DNA of 64,000 nucleotides, from assembly GCA_016648135.1 (NCBI GenBank), contig JADDOH010000168.1:305476-369475 (forward strand), read 5' to 3'. Under the pieces are notes generated by a model, which was not told the origin of the DNA, did not search any database, and saw nothing but the letters and a program-made list of their open reading frames with translations. Of the stretch, positions 41,680-53,489 are shown piece by piece (the first letter of the stretch is position 1; every line of letters starts with the position of its first letter). The translations under genes and the position numbers were made by a program. Source of the DNA: Agrypnia vestita (taxonomy: Eukaryota > Arthropoda > Insecta > Trichoptera > Phryganeidae).

Positions 41680-43570
41680 ACCCCTTTTCACGGCTGACTT
41701 CATGGTGTTAAGACGTTGCGCTCGCAATTCGTTGCATACTATTTCACCTCATGCGTGCCTTAAAGTCTGTCTAACTTCAAAAAGAAAATATGTTCCCGTA
41801 GTTACATTAAAAACAAAATGCATAATTTAAGCTCCGTACAAAGTTCGCGCATTTCTACAATATTAGAACCATTTGGCGGAGGAATGTAGAAATAACGATG
41901 AAGTTGAGCATTTGTTTCACACAAGTTTTCACAGAATCTAACCCAAATCTATGCGAACTAAAGGCAATACCGGTATTCTGAAAACATACCCGTCATCGCT
42001 CGAACTGACGTGTTGCAAAATGTTTTAAACTAAACACCGAAATTTTGTATTTGAGGCAGACATGAATGTTTGCGTTTTATTGTATTATTTTTGTAGTACC
42101 TATTATTATATATTATCATAATTCTAATCGTACCTTATAGTTACTGGAAAAACTTCGCTAGAAAAATATTCTAAAGCAGGAAATGTCTCCCACAGGTATA
42201 CTTTTTTACAACAAAACGCCTCAGCTAGTTGTATTTCTTTCCAGGCAGTGCCTTCAGTATACAACGTCTTATGGCATTGCTTCCCCATCCCTAATATAAT
42301 ATCATCATACTTCTAGCGCATAGTAAATTAGCCTTTTAAAAATTTAAAAATTGAGCAAATGTCTTGCGAGAAAAAAAGCCGAAAAAAATATGTTCAACGC
42401 AAACTATCATTTATTCAAAAGTGTCTCAACACATTCAAATAAATTCTCTCCGTGTGTTCTTTTAAACGATATTTTGTATTCGTTAATATGAAACTAATAA
42501 TATGACATCTTATTTTATGACAATTGAATATTTCAAAGCTTCATATCTCGTGATGGAAATGACGTTGCGAGATGAAATAGTCGCGATTATTAAGATTATT
42601 TATATGGTGGATTAGGTCAAGGACACGCAATTTGATTACACTAGAATAACTTTTTACAATTACTATTATTATTTTTCATTTATTTAATAGATAATACATA
42701 CGATTTCTTTTTTTACAATGATAACTAGTAAATATTAACAATCACATTATTATTTTATGTTATACCTCACCAAAAAGAATTAAAATTCGTGTGTGTGGTG
42801 AAGGATTATCACTTACAATCATATTGTTAGTGTAATCTAATTTAACAAATAATGAGAATTAGGTAATATACTATTTATCTAATGTATCTAAAATTGTTGA
42901 ATAAGCAGCTAAAGAGACTAATATAATCACAAAAGCCAACTCTACAATAAATGAGAATCAATTAGGGTTCAAAGGGGAAATATGCACACAAAACACAACC
43001 GCAAAACATCCACTATTATACAAAGTAATTTGAACCAATCAAGTAATTGCCTAGGCATCTACGCAATTACTTATATAATTATTATTTTATAGTTTTTTTT
43101 TGTAAATAAGAGTTTATTTATGAACACGAATTTAATCAGAGCACCGTTATTGAATTCACACTAATTGTCACATAAATTCTCATTATTTCGTGCTTATTTG
43201 CACGTAAGTACCTACTGTTTACTTTGATCTTGTCTATTTCTTGTTTGTGGTATCGCGAGGGTTCCCAATTCGCCATCCTCGTATTTGTAAAGACCCGTGT
43301 TCCAGACGTCTTGCGCAGCTGTTGGATTATGCCAGAACTTTGTAGTAATTTCCAATTTAGTTTAAAGGTGTAGAATGCTGTCAAATCCTCGATTGCACGG
43401 AATTCATTCTGCTTTTACCATCTCATGACAATATTAAAATCCACTTTTCGGCTGAAACACCCTCCCGCTCAGACATGTAATACATCCCAAATCAATTCTC
43501 CCACACGAATGCCCTCTTCTTCCACCGGAAGTACTGTTTTAACATTCCCCTTAACATAACATAACCTAAA
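41680..43570. other. AT-rich intergenic, nothing recognised
   Basis: No gene or repeat could be supported. Confidence 0.4.
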
Positions 43571-43574
43571 TCCA

Positions 43575-43703
43575 AGAGTATGGTCATCATAATCTAGATA
43601 CTTCTGTTACTTATTTGAGAGTCAATTCTGTTTCATTTTGAACTCAACTCTACCGAAGATACTTTACTTTCAAAAAGATCTATAATGATGACCATACGTG
43701 GAT
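43575..43703. repeat. Inverted repeat with about 25-bp arms
   Basis: GTATGGTCATCATAATCTAG near 43578 faces its inverse CTATAATGATGACCATACG near 43680 across about 75 bases. Possibly a short MITE. Confidence 0.6.
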
Positions 43704-43709
43704 TATGCC

Positions 43710-44459
43710 TCTAGCAACTTGCATGTAATCTATACTTATAAATAAATATATCTATTACCCGTCCGATTTCCTACCACGTATCAAAATACGATCACTCTCT
43801 TTAAGCATTAAGTAATAAGTTAAAATTTCCACGTCCAAAACGTCAGCCTTTTTCAATCTATTCAAATTCTGTACAAAATTATTTGTTTGCAAATTATTTC
43901 GATAAAAATCTTTCCTTTGAAATATTAAATTATAATTTACGACTCTAAAATAGATTTGAAAATTCCAAAAGACCACTGGGCTTCAATAATTTAGCAGCCC
44001 GCGTCCTAGTTTCTGGAGCGAACGTTTTGCCAAATTGTACACTCCAGGCCTGCCCAAACAGCGGGTCGTGACTTTACACTGACGATTCGTTGAGGTCTTT
44101 CTGTAAAGAATCATTGAACTAGTCAAATTTGTTAACCATCTCTAAGTCACCCATTTGTTCGGGCTGTACTCAGTAGCATATCCGGTATGAGTGTGAGGAG
44201 AATTAGACCCTCGACCGTGCCTTTTTTCAGGGGAGCGCAGTGAGAACATTGAAGCGTGACTTTTCCGAAGCATATATTAAAATTAAAATAATAGGCATTT
44301 CTCGTAAAATTCCTATCACGATATTTATAATATTATTCAGATTATATTCTGTCATAGTATTCTGTCAGACACATTAGTGTTTTTGGCGTCTCACTCCATA
44401 AATACATAACCACCAATCTAGGTCACGATACATGCGCGCATGAATGAAGGAGCACTGAC
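43710..44459. other. Intergenic, nothing recognised
   Basis: No supported feature. Confidence 0.35.
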
Positions 44460-44475
44460 CCCTTGACGAAACGAA

Positions 44476-44497
44476 GGGCACACACACACACACACAA
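44476..44497. repeat. (CA)n microsatellite
   Basis: Uninterrupted CA dinucleotides. Confidence 0.95.
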
Positions 44498-44599
44498 ACT
44501 TAGCGAGCTGCTGCGCAGACAAAACACCGATACATGGATACGCGGATCAACAACCGAGCACCGTCAGCGATCATTTAACATGAGTAGGTACCACCGGAC

Positions 44600-44745
44600 T
44601 TTAAGACAGTTCTTTGTTCCCAAAACGTATAAAAATAGCCAACGCCTTGTAAGGGCATGTCAGTCTCTCAACTATCCCCGGCATAGGCCGGAGGTCCTGT
44701 TCCGTCGAGTCTTTATCATTGTAAATAAATTAATAATTTCTTTTT
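44600..44745 (+). promoter_or_regulatory. LTR-like TATA to poly-A-signal segment
   Basis: AACGTATAAAAATAGCC at about 44625 is followed by a GC-richer stretch with GGGCATGTCAGTCTCTCAAC and CCCGGCATAGGCCGGAGG, then GTAAATAAATTAAT near 44720. A TATA box about 100 bases before a poly-A signal is typical of the U3-R part of an LTR. The outer ends were not found, and the 124-codon frame across it has no family resemblance. Confidence 0.4.
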
Positions 44746-44859
44746 TTTTTCCCAATATATGTTTGCGTGAAAGACAACGTTTTTGCCTGCCCATCATGAA
44801 GCTCCAATTATTTTTACAGTTAGCTGGTCATGGCTAATTTTCAACCCCCGGCTTCTAAA

Positions 44860-45780
44860 AGATAATAGGGCTTAAAGTTTTTTATCGTAATTCTAATAGT
44901 AGTACTTATTAAAAGTAATATACTAGTACCAGTGATGAAATTATTTTACGGCAATGTAATGTCACATTTCAGCGAAATTCTTAATAGGAGGCGAAAATAA
45001 ATATCATGGAATAGGTTTTAAAAAAATATATTCCAATAGGGCCCCTCGATTCAGTTACAATTCAAAAAGCTTTTTTATATGCTTATATTTTTCCTTTTCC
45101 TTTATTTAGTTTCTCAATGTTCTACAATATAATGATTGTTGGGATCCAGAGCCTGATTTCTCTATACTACAAACTTGATTTTTACAGAACTTTTTATACA
45201 TCTATATTTTTATATTATTTTTATTTGGACACTATGTACTTCACTATATTATTTTATATTATACTGCATATTTTTTGTTTAGTTTGTAGAACTACATATT
45301 TATTTTTAAACTAATCAAATTTTATTAAGTAAATATTATTATTGAGTTCAACTAGTTTGCATAAAGCATTATTTAAATGATTCGGCAATTCAGGCCAAAT
45401 ACTTTCAATTCACAGTTCAAAAACTGTAGATAAACCACGTACGATGAATTTTATTTATTTACATTATCTTAGTTATTAGGTAGTGGGTGTTAACCGAAAT
45501 CCAACAAATAAATAAGTATAATTGAAACGAATCATCCGTAATATGTATATTGATCTACAACACGGCCTTTGCAGATCTCGATATTTTTTCTCTAAGTTTT
45601 GAGCTGTTTACTGACTGAGGGGTAAACTTGCGGAGTGACGCGTTTCCCTCAAACACGCGGTCGTGCATGTACATGCATACTGATACTACTTGACCTATGT
45701 ACACATATATTGTACTTACTCTTAATTATGACTATAATCACTAGCCTAATTACATCACTGATGTATTTTAATTTTTATTT
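44860..45780. other. AT-rich intergenic, nothing recognised
   Basis: No supported feature. Confidence 0.4.
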
Positions 45781-45783
45781 ATA

Positions 45784-46134
45784 TTTATTTATTTATTTAT
45801 TTATTTAACGCCCTTATGGGCTTTTACAATATACAGAATAATTTTTTTTAAAATAACATAAGACAGTTAAAATAATACAGTTAAAAGGTAATAATTATAA
45901 TAATAATACAGAAAAACATAAGAAAAACATAAAAACCTAAGATAAAATAATAATAAAGTTAAAGGTACTAATAATAATAGTTAAAGGTAAAATAGAAAGA
46001 TTTATTGTCCATTTCCATTTCGTTGGGATGTAAACAATTGTATCAGCTTTGTCCTATAAACAGTTATACTATCAGCAAAAATGTCAGCCGCCTCTGCATG
46101 CTCATTCCCTAATGAGTGTAATCTGGGAATTACA
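45784..46134 (-). mobile_element. LINE 3' end, second copy of the 11.7-kb insert
   Basis: On minus: the same RNase H-like coding end, ACATCCCAACGAAATGGAAA, the TTATTA-rich 3' UTR and AAAAGCCCATAAGGGCGTTA, ending in an (AAAT)n tail at 45784-45810. It ends cleanly at that tail, which helps define the 3' limit of the family. Confidence 0.8.
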
Positions 46135-46189
46135 GATGTCAATTAACAAAAATAAATAAAAATATTTCTTGTGGAGAAATTCTCTTTGA

Positions 46190-46430
46190 TGTAGGATTGC
46201 TTTGGATTACGAATAACATCCGGTTGTCCAGGGTTGGACTGTATTTTACACGAGGGAAAATTAGCAAACTATTTAGGGGTGAAGGCCCGCCATGGAACAC
46301 CCCTGGAGGTATCATTCATACAGTCCGTCAACTAGACCGGAAAACGCTGTTGGCCGCCGGCTGTCACACCCCTCCCACCCCCTCCCGCCCTCCCCGCCCC
46401 TGTAGGCAGATGAATACCAGATGATATGAT
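46190..46430. other. GC-rich non-repetitive segment
   Basis: Contains CTGTTGGCCGCCGGCTGTCA and a run CACCCCCTCCCGCCC. No match found. Confidence 0.35.
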
Positions 46431-47056
46431 GTGCGAATGACTCCAAACAAAGAATAGCCTTTTAAATCATGTACAGCGCATTTTAAGGAATAATTTTTAA
46501 TTCGAACGCCACGGTGTCGTGATATAAATCTAAAACATTTAAAGCCGTATTTACTAGAGCAAATAGGTTGTCCAATAAGTTGTCCTACATACTCAAAGCG
46601 TTCAAATAATTTATTTTACGCAAACTTTGGTAGGACTAACTACTTAAAAAACTGCTTTGTAACTCGTTACACCTCAAAACACAATATGTTAAATTCTACA
46701 AATAATCTAGACATTTTTACTGACAATTTGCGTTTATTTAAAATGAAACTCCGTAATCTCATTTATGACTATTGATTTGATACTTCTTTAATTGAATCCC
46801 ATTCCCTCCCTCTCCCCACCCCTCCCATTTTATGCATTATCATAATTTAAATCTTTGAAATATTTATTATTTATCACATATTCTTGATCATTGTTTTTTA
46901 TTTAGTTTTTTTTTTTATTACCAGCTTCGAGGAAACTTTACTGGTCATACTCACGAATATTTTTTTGACATTATATAAAAAAAAATTAAATTGTACTGTA
47001 TGTTTCCCAAATAAAATAAATTAAAAATAATTAAAATATATCTTTTGTGTTCTTAA

Positions 47057-47092
47057 ACACGTCATTTGACGCTTTTACGCGTTCGTCAGCCA
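47057..47092 (-). ncRNA. Worn hammerhead-like motif
   Basis: On minus: GGCUGACGAACGCGUAAAAG, CGUCAAAUGACGU. CUGACGA, one A, a CGC/GCG stem-loop and a degenerate CAAAUGACGU follow the common order, but GAAAC is lost. Confidence 0.3.
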
Positions 47093-47180
47093 CAAAATTT
47101 TGTAATACATATTTGACCCCACTTTCTTACAAACAATTGTTCTGAAAATCGACAGAGAACCTTATTCCGGATGACAATAT

Positions 47181-47979
47181 AATAATCATTTATTATTTAA
47201 CTGTAACTTGTTGCGGATATTTTATACGAACCATATTACTGACAAAATCAGTAAAAATTGAAATTAAATATAAAAACAGTTTTCAGCCCCCACAGTTCGA
47301 TTTCACGTGTGTTAGTTAGTGTGAAAGATAAAACACACCGTTCGAGTCTCCAGGTGTATACAGAGTGCCATGAGACTGTGGAGCGTTCTACATAGGACAA
47401 ACCAATCGCAATATCGCTACACGATTGAAGGAACATATTGGAGTAATTAAAAACAACAAATCCAATATATCTGCGAACATGCATCCAAAGGGAATCTCTG
47501 TCATTTCATCAGATTTGACAAGACAAAAATCTTATCAACAGAACCGCACCTAATACCCAGATTAGTGAGGGAGTCCATTGAAATATAAAATTTCAATAAA
47601 GATGACAGTTACAAACTATCAAGCATTTGGCGCCCTGTTCTTACGACTTTGATTCAACCCTTGAGATACATCGCAGTAAAGTCCGCCGACGTAACTAGTA
47701 CATATTGCACGCTGGCGACCTCTATCGTAGAAGAAGTGAATAAATACTCCACAACAAAATACATATAATTTACGCCTTCGGAAGCACTAATCAGTCCGCC
47801 CTCTACCTCGGCGGGTAAAGGTCGTCCTCCTGATGACATTGAATAAGAATTCAACGAAACGTCGACAATCGTTTCTCGAAAAAACATCGGGTCATATAAA
47901 ATATCTGCAACCAGTTACAGTTAAATATGTCTTAACGACCGTAATATTACAACCTTATATCTTAAATAATCATTTATTA
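47181..47979 (+). mobile_element. Penelope-like element (PLE-3) with 15-bp target duplication
   Basis: AATAATCATTTATTA flanks the element exactly at 47181-47195 and 47965-47979. The left end (AACTGTAACTTGTTGCGG) is an inverted fragment of the right end (about 47895-47925). The interior encodes a GIY-YIG remnant, and the right part has a well-kept hammerhead-like core at 47827-47866 (CUC, CUGAUGA, C, AUUGAAU-AAGA-AUUCAAC, GAAACGUC, GAC). The reverse transcriptase is absent, so this is a 5'-truncated copy that kept part of an inverted terminal repeat. Confidence 0.85.
47330..47760 (+). pseudogene. PLE GIY-YIG endonuclease remnant
   Basis: Reads GVYRVP, a stop in place of a Cys (TGA), DCGAFYIGQTNRNIATRLKE, then HIGVIKNN, and after a frameshift KTKILSTEPHLIPRLVRESI and KLSSIWRPVLTTLIQPLRY. 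GVY and YIG, the following Arg, and the EH-type site as KEH identify the GIY-YIG nuclease of Penelope-like elements, which nicks target DNA. Stops and shifts make it inactive. Confidence 0.8.
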
Positions 47980-48216
47980 ATTTACAAAATCAGTTTAGTT
48001 ATTCAAAAAAAAAACCGTTATCTCATCATCTACGGTTTTGTACTATTATAAAAGTGAGGTTTGAGTTTTGAGGACGAGAATTCGGAAGAGCAAACATGTG
48101 TCCGACGCAATTCGAATTGATGAAAATGTATTTTGTGACGTAGACCAAAAAGTAGAAAATAATATTATATTAAAAGACAGAAGATTACAAAGGAGAAATT
48201 AATTTGTTTAACAGCC

Positions 48217-48468
48217 GCAGTACTAAGAGCGAGCACAGTACCTATATATGCGTTTGTTAATAAAATCAAAAGCGTGGGACAATTTTTCTCAAACCCAACA
48301 ATCGCTTGCGTTAAACAAACTGCACATTCACACCATTGCGTAAAACTCTTTCATCTCAATTCTGTTCGATTACTTAGTTACATTTAACACACTGCGCAAG
48401 TTACTAATATCCGCCTCACACTTTTGATTTTATTGACAACGCATTTATTATGATCGCCCTTAGTACTG
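48217..48468. mobile_element. MITE with CAGTACTAAG ends
   Basis: CAGTACTAAGAGCGA at the left and its inverse at 48468 start about 60-bp imperfect arms sharing ATAAAATCAAAAGYGTG. 252 bp, non-coding. No confident target duplication. The last bases of the window (CACAGTATACTAA on minus) could be the start of a similar element. Confidence 0.7.
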
Positions 48469-49061
48469 TGTCTATTAAAAAAATATTTTTTCTTTTTTAG
48501 ACATTTTTCATAGATGCGTGTTTTTTAATTTATTTTTTTACGCAATATTATGTTGGATTTAAAATTAAAAACATCTTTTATGTAAATTATTTATCCGAAG
48601 AACAATAATTTTTAGCAAGATTATTTTTATTATTTAATAAATTATAAAAAAAAGATCAAGATATACTATACAGTATACATGTCTCGGAATAATCCAAGAT
48701 GATGGTCCCGTTGTTCATACAATGAAAATAAGTATTTCTCTATATAATTTAACGTCCTGTTAATTTAATCTAACTAAAATAATCGTCATCTAAATTAAAC
48801 AAACCAAACCTAATAACCTAACCTAACCAAACCTAATAACCTAACCTAACCTCATATATTGCCTATGAAATGTCAAAATATAAAGTGCATTTTTCGGAAC
48901 TTTAAAGTGTAGTATCTTACGTTTAATACTTAGTATTTAAACGTAAATTATCTTTCATTTTGTTATTAGCACATTCAATAATATAGTGAAATACTCATTT
49001 TCGTTGTATATGCAATGGGACCATTTTCTTGGATTTAGCCCATGTCTCATAGAGACTTGGG

Positions 49062-49190
49062 AGGAATTGGTGAATGTTATGTAAAGTGGTCACTTAAGTC
49101 AGCCACACGATAGATCGTAAGCCCTATTAACAACCAAAAAAGTCTTCTTTACCTATATTCCCACATAAAAAATAGCTTCGTCTCTACGAG
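49062..49190. repeat. Dispersed repeat X, copy 3
   Basis: GGAATTGGTGAATGTTATG, GGTCACTTAAGTCAGCC, ATCGTAAGCCCTATT and CGTCTCTACGAG, joined directly to the MITE at 49196. Confidence 0.7.
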
Positions 49191-49195
49191 ACATA

Positions 49196-49444
49196 TGTGG
49201 GGTATAAAAGTAAAGGCAGTAATATGCAAAACAATCAGACGACGAGGATTACTAATTCATAATATTCTGAACTGGAGATTTTCTAGAAAACATAGCCTAT
49301 AAGTTTAAAGGGAACATGATTTTGGAATATTAGATATATACCTATAATCTATAATTCAGTATATTTTAAAATAGTAATCCTCGATGACTGCATTCAAAAC
49401 TTTTTTTTTTTTTTTGGATATTGCTGCCTTTGCTTTTATACCCG
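49196..49444. mobile_element. TGTGGGGTATAAAA palindromic MITE, third copy
   Basis: Left arm TGTGGGGTATAAAAGTAAAG and right arm CTTTGCTTTTATACCCG, with inner blocks CGAGGATTACT and AGTAATCCTCGATGACTGC. Same family as 8278 and 17438. The right end has lost a few bases. Confidence 0.75.
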
Positions 49445-49449
49445 ATATA

Positions 49450-49990
49450 TATAATATATCTTAATTAATGAAGTCCTCCTTGGGATAAAATACAATATTG
49501 TGTTCTTGAAAAATTTTAACATGCTCTTAATATTCTGAATATATTTTAAAAAAGATTTATATGTTTATAACATTCAGATTCAATAGAAATTATGAACCAG
49601 TTTATTTTAAGAAGTGGACCGTTAAGTCTTTATATTTAAATTCGACTTATATTATTTTCATAAATCTACTTATTAAGAAACTCACTCTTTAAAGAATAAA
49701 AAATATATTATGATGACTAAACATAGTCCTATTATTTGGCTATATCGATTTAGTAAGGGTCTTTAAAAGGGTTGCAACCAGCACATTATACATTAAAACC
49801 TTTCATGGTTCGGGACTGTGTACGAGTACTTTCACCTTAATTATAATTTATTGTATATTAAGGGTTTCGTATAACTCTCTTCGATAATCCGTGAAATCAA
49901 GATTTGGTTCGAAATAATTCTTCGAGCGGTCGCCGCACTCTGATTATTTCCAGAATTATTTATTAAAGGGACATCCCAATAAATTTATTT
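49450..49990. other. Intergenic, non-repetitive
   Basis: No gene. The stretch 49800-49960 is mildly GC-richer. Confidence 0.35.
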
Positions 49991-49994
49991 TAAT

Positions 49995-50240
49995 TTTTAG
50001 TATTAAACTAGCTGTAACCATCAAAAATGACGGTACTTTTACATGCCTGTTCCTAAAGAAAAGCATTTGTTTATTTATAAAAAAAAATAATAAAAAAATT
50101 AAAAATAAATAGAAAAGAAGAAAAAAAAGAAAAAGTATATACTAAAACAAGTTACGGTCGTAACACGAAGTCACTACGGACAGACAGACAGACAATGAAA
50201 TTTATTATAATTGGGATTATGTGTCATCATCATCATCATA
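49995..50240 (+). repeat. Dispersed repeat Z, fullest copy
   Basis: AACTAGCTGTAACCATCAAA, TTTTACATGCCTGTTCC, a long A-rich middle, AAGTTACGGTCGTAACACG, GGACAGACAGACAGACAATG and TTATTATAATTGGGATTA. Confidence 0.65.
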
Positions 50241-50477
50241 TGGTTGGGGGGATTAAATCGGCATACGTTTCTGTTAGTACGATTAAATCGATAGATATGT
50301 ACTTTATGTACTTAAATGCATTCTGTAGCGGTCAGTGCTTTTATCTGGTATTTATCGCTTTAATCTTCCATTAATTTTTTTATTATTCATTTATCTTTAT
50401 TAGCTTTTTACTTTTATTAGCCTTTATTAGTTTTCTCCATGTATTATTGTATTATGTTTTATCAAATCATGTATATA

Positions 50478-50964
50478 TTAGGTCCTTACATATGAAATTG
50501 GCGTTTAGTATGGGAGGAACATAAAGCCGATTTTTTTTTATTATAATATATTTATTTAATCAAAGTATGTACCATTGCTATCTATGCACTTTTGCCATCT
50601 CATAGGTAGTTCATCGATCCCTTTACTAAAAAAACCATTCGGACGGGAATCAATAAAATCTTTGAAGGCGGTTTGGACTGCCCCATCGGAGTTGAATTTT
50701 TTCCTTTGCAAGAAGTTATCCAAATTTCGAAAAAAACGCGATATTTCAAGTTTTTCATTTTGAATGAAAAAATTGAATTGAAAAACTGAATGACGCAAAG
50801 AAAAAAACAGTTGAGGAAAAAACAAATGAATTATAATTTTCAAAACACAAATACATGAGGAAATAGTTGTATAAATTTGGATTGGAATTCCTAACCAAAG
50901 AGAAGATATTTGAGATCAAATTTGCCAGTACGGCAAAACGCCAATTTCATATGTAAGGACCTAA
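50478..50964 (-). mobile_element. Deleted mariner element
   Basis: TTAGGTCCTTACATATGAAA at 50478 is inverted exactly at the right end (TTTCATATGTAAGGACCTAA, to 50964), and TA flanks both sides. 487 bp instead of the usual about 1.3 kb. The C-terminal part of a mariner transposase remains on minus at 50556-50700. Confidence 0.9.
50556..50703 (-). pseudogene. Mariner transposase C-terminal fragment
   Basis: RFFRNLDNFLQRKKFNSDGA followed by DFIDSRPNGFFSKGIDELP and MRWQKCIDSNGTYFD. The final W-x-K-C-I-x-x-x-G-x-Y-F is a hallmark of mariner transposases. The catalytic DDD part is missing. Confidence 0.85.
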
Positions 50965-51158
50965 TATTATATAGTGTTCGTAGCAAAAACTTCGGGGAGT
51001 CTTCTTTGTTCAATTTTGAGTTAAAAATATTACAGTTACGGAGATAAACGATTAAAGTTTACGTTTTTTTCAATGATTCCGGCTTATCTTTTTTAAAAGT
51101 GTATATACATAGTGATCCTTCTATGAAAATCTACTTATTTCGTAAGTAAACATCATTT

Positions 51159-51362
51159 GAGTCATAGCTAGATAAATGTGTCATTAATTTGATTTTGTAG
51201 AATTGATAAACGATCAATATTAAACGATGCAACTGCTCAAAATACTTAATTGTATGATAAGGATAAGGAGTCATAGCTAAATAAATGTGTCATTGATGAA
51301 ATTTTGTAGAATTGATAAACGATCAATATTAAACGATGCGACTTAATTGTATGATAAGGAAG
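51159..51362. repeat. 109-bp tandem duplication
   Basis: GAGTCATAGCTARATAAATG to GTATGATAAGGA occurs twice, starting at 51159 and 51268. The second copy has a short internal deletion. Confidence 0.85.
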
Positions 51363-51399
51363 CCTTTTTCCTGTGATACAGTGTGACGTAGCCTTACGC

Positions 51400-52365
51400 G
51401 GTATATAATTTTGCAAATCGTAAAACCATAAAATTCAAAATATTTTTCTCGTGCGGGAAGAAATATTAATATTACGTAACACCATTGCGTATTTATATAT
51501 CATTCCAGCCAATCACACGCCTCCACGCACTTGGTATTCACGCTGTTATGAAAACTCATCAAACGCCATTTTCGACAGCTGAGATACGCGTTTCGGAATA
51601 ATCACCCGGAAACACGTAGGACCTATGCGAGTGGGTACAGAAATTCTAATGGACCCGACATAAAAGTAGGCGAGACTATTTTTAATTTATGGCGAACACT
51701 TTTTTATGGAGTAGGTACTTTGATACATTTCCGCACAGCATTTTTCAAGGCTCTGAATGAACGTTTTATAATGGTAATATGTTGCCCGGTAATAAGTTAT
51801 GATTTAAAACAAGTCTTTGTTGGGGGGGAGGGATGTGTCTTTATTTTGCGGACGTCATAAATAATAAGTGTAGATGTCTGCGAAAATTGGTCAAGGCAGG
51901 AGACGATTATATTTTCAGGATCCTAGTATGCAACTGATTTACAGTATTCACTATATGAGAAATAGTGCTCATGTTTTTTACTCAGGGCTCTAAAATGAAA
52001 GTATGCATAATTAGGAACAGATATCATTTAATTTAATATGTATTCATGTACATTGGGGGCAGGTTGCAATCGCCAGGTGAAATGGGAGGATTCCTACGTA
52101 TGTTTTGCGAGGTTTCTAAAGCGTAACAGCGCAAAATTTGGAAAGAAAGAAAAAGAGGAAAGAAAAAAAAATGGAAAGAACGATATAATCCAATATGGTT
52201 TTATATCGATGGGAGGGGTAGGATTACCATAGAGAGGGGAGTAGGGAGGAGAGAGGGATAACAAATTTGGTTTAGATCGCTCAAAAGGTGTAAGATTATA
52301 TTAAGAACAGACAGACACTTAGATTAGTACCTACGTGTAGATTTTGAGAATCCAGGATTTTCGTT
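51400..52365. other. Intergenic; GC-richer single-copy-like stretch 51480-51700
   Basis: No gene or repeat match was found. Confidence 0.35.
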
Positions 52366-52369
52366 TTTC

Positions 52370-52515
52370 ATAAAAAAATCATTATTTTAAATTTTTCCGC
52401 CCTCACACTAATCCCCGTCACATAAAAACACTTGTGCCAGAGCTTTTTCCAATCTTCAAAGTACCTCTGTAATGCAATTTTCGGTATGGCATTAAGTTTC
52501 TTCGGCGATTCTGTC
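52370..52515 (-). pseudogene. Mariner-like transposase C-terminal fragment
   Basis: Minus strand: SPKKLNAIPKIALQRYFEDW followed by KKLWHKCFYVTG. This resembles the F-x-D-W-x-x-x-W-x-K-C block at the end of some mariner-type transposases, with several replacements. No terminal repeats were found. The frame upstream (52517-52714) is not recognisably transposase. Confidence 0.5.
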
Positions 52516-52519
52516 TTTA

Positions 52520-53230
52520 TTTTCTCAATGTCGGAAAAGCGTTGTCTTCTCGTGTTTTTTTTTCATCTTCCAGAAGAGATAAAATTCTGAGAAAGACGTG
52601 TCTGACGAATACTACGGCTGATGCATCATAACGGTGTAGTCTTGGACCAGACATTTTGAAATCTTCGTTCCATTTTTTCATAAGTAGAAAACCGTTGTGC
52701 ACACCAAAATACACGCAATCTTTTCAACCAAAAAGCAATAAAGTAAGCATCTAATATGGCTACCAATTTCAAGATACATCAGGGATAAGTTTATTCAATG
52801 TTTACAAAGTTTACAATTTTATAGTGTTTACAAAATTAAATTAAGCTTTTTTCATTGTTGCTGAGAGTCTTGGCAGCAAGTAAACACTACAATTGATTTG
52901 ATGCCCTGCCTGCTACACTAGTAATTTACTGTATTATAGCAGACAGTGCTCTTCCAGTAGTATAATGTTCAAGAATATTTAGTATTTATATAACATTTGT
53001 GAATCAATATTATTGCCAATTAAAATTGAGTAATAGTAATAATTAAATGTTTACAATCTAATAATCGTGTTAATTAATTCTATTATAGACAAAGGAAAAA
53101 AATGATCTGAATAGGATATTTAATAAAATAAAACAATAAATGTAACAAGACAACAACAAAAAATTGTCACGGCTGGACTTGGGAGGCCCTGCCTATACGG
53201 AGTTTTTTGATAAAACTTCGTATTTTTTTT
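52520..53230. other. AT-rich intergenic, nothing recognised
   Basis: No supported feature. Confidence 0.4.
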
Positions 53231-53234
53231 TTTT

Positions 53235-53480
53235 CAAAAAATCCTTGTTTACAATATATAGGTACTTAGTAATAATTTAACAATAAAAATATAAGACAAG
53301 ATAATTTAACAATAAAAATATAAGATAAGATTACACAAAATTATTATTTTTTTGTTAGATTTGTGGATTATGCCACTCTACTAGGCTACGCCTGTCCCAG
53401 AATGGCGTTATAGAACACAATTATAATATTTTTTCGAATTCGTCAATAATATTTGTTTTTATAAGGTAATAATTATGTTT
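53235..53480. repeat. Dispersed repeat M, copy 2
   Basis: Counterpart of 8660-8870, but with an internal partial duplication of AATTTAACAATAAAAATATA. Confidence 0.75.
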
Positions 53481-53489
53481 GTTAAGATA

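Noticed and set aside
44463..44837. 124-codon frame as a protein gene
   Set aside because: It starts in a CA microsatellite and runs over a TATA box and a poly-A signal; no motif was recognised.
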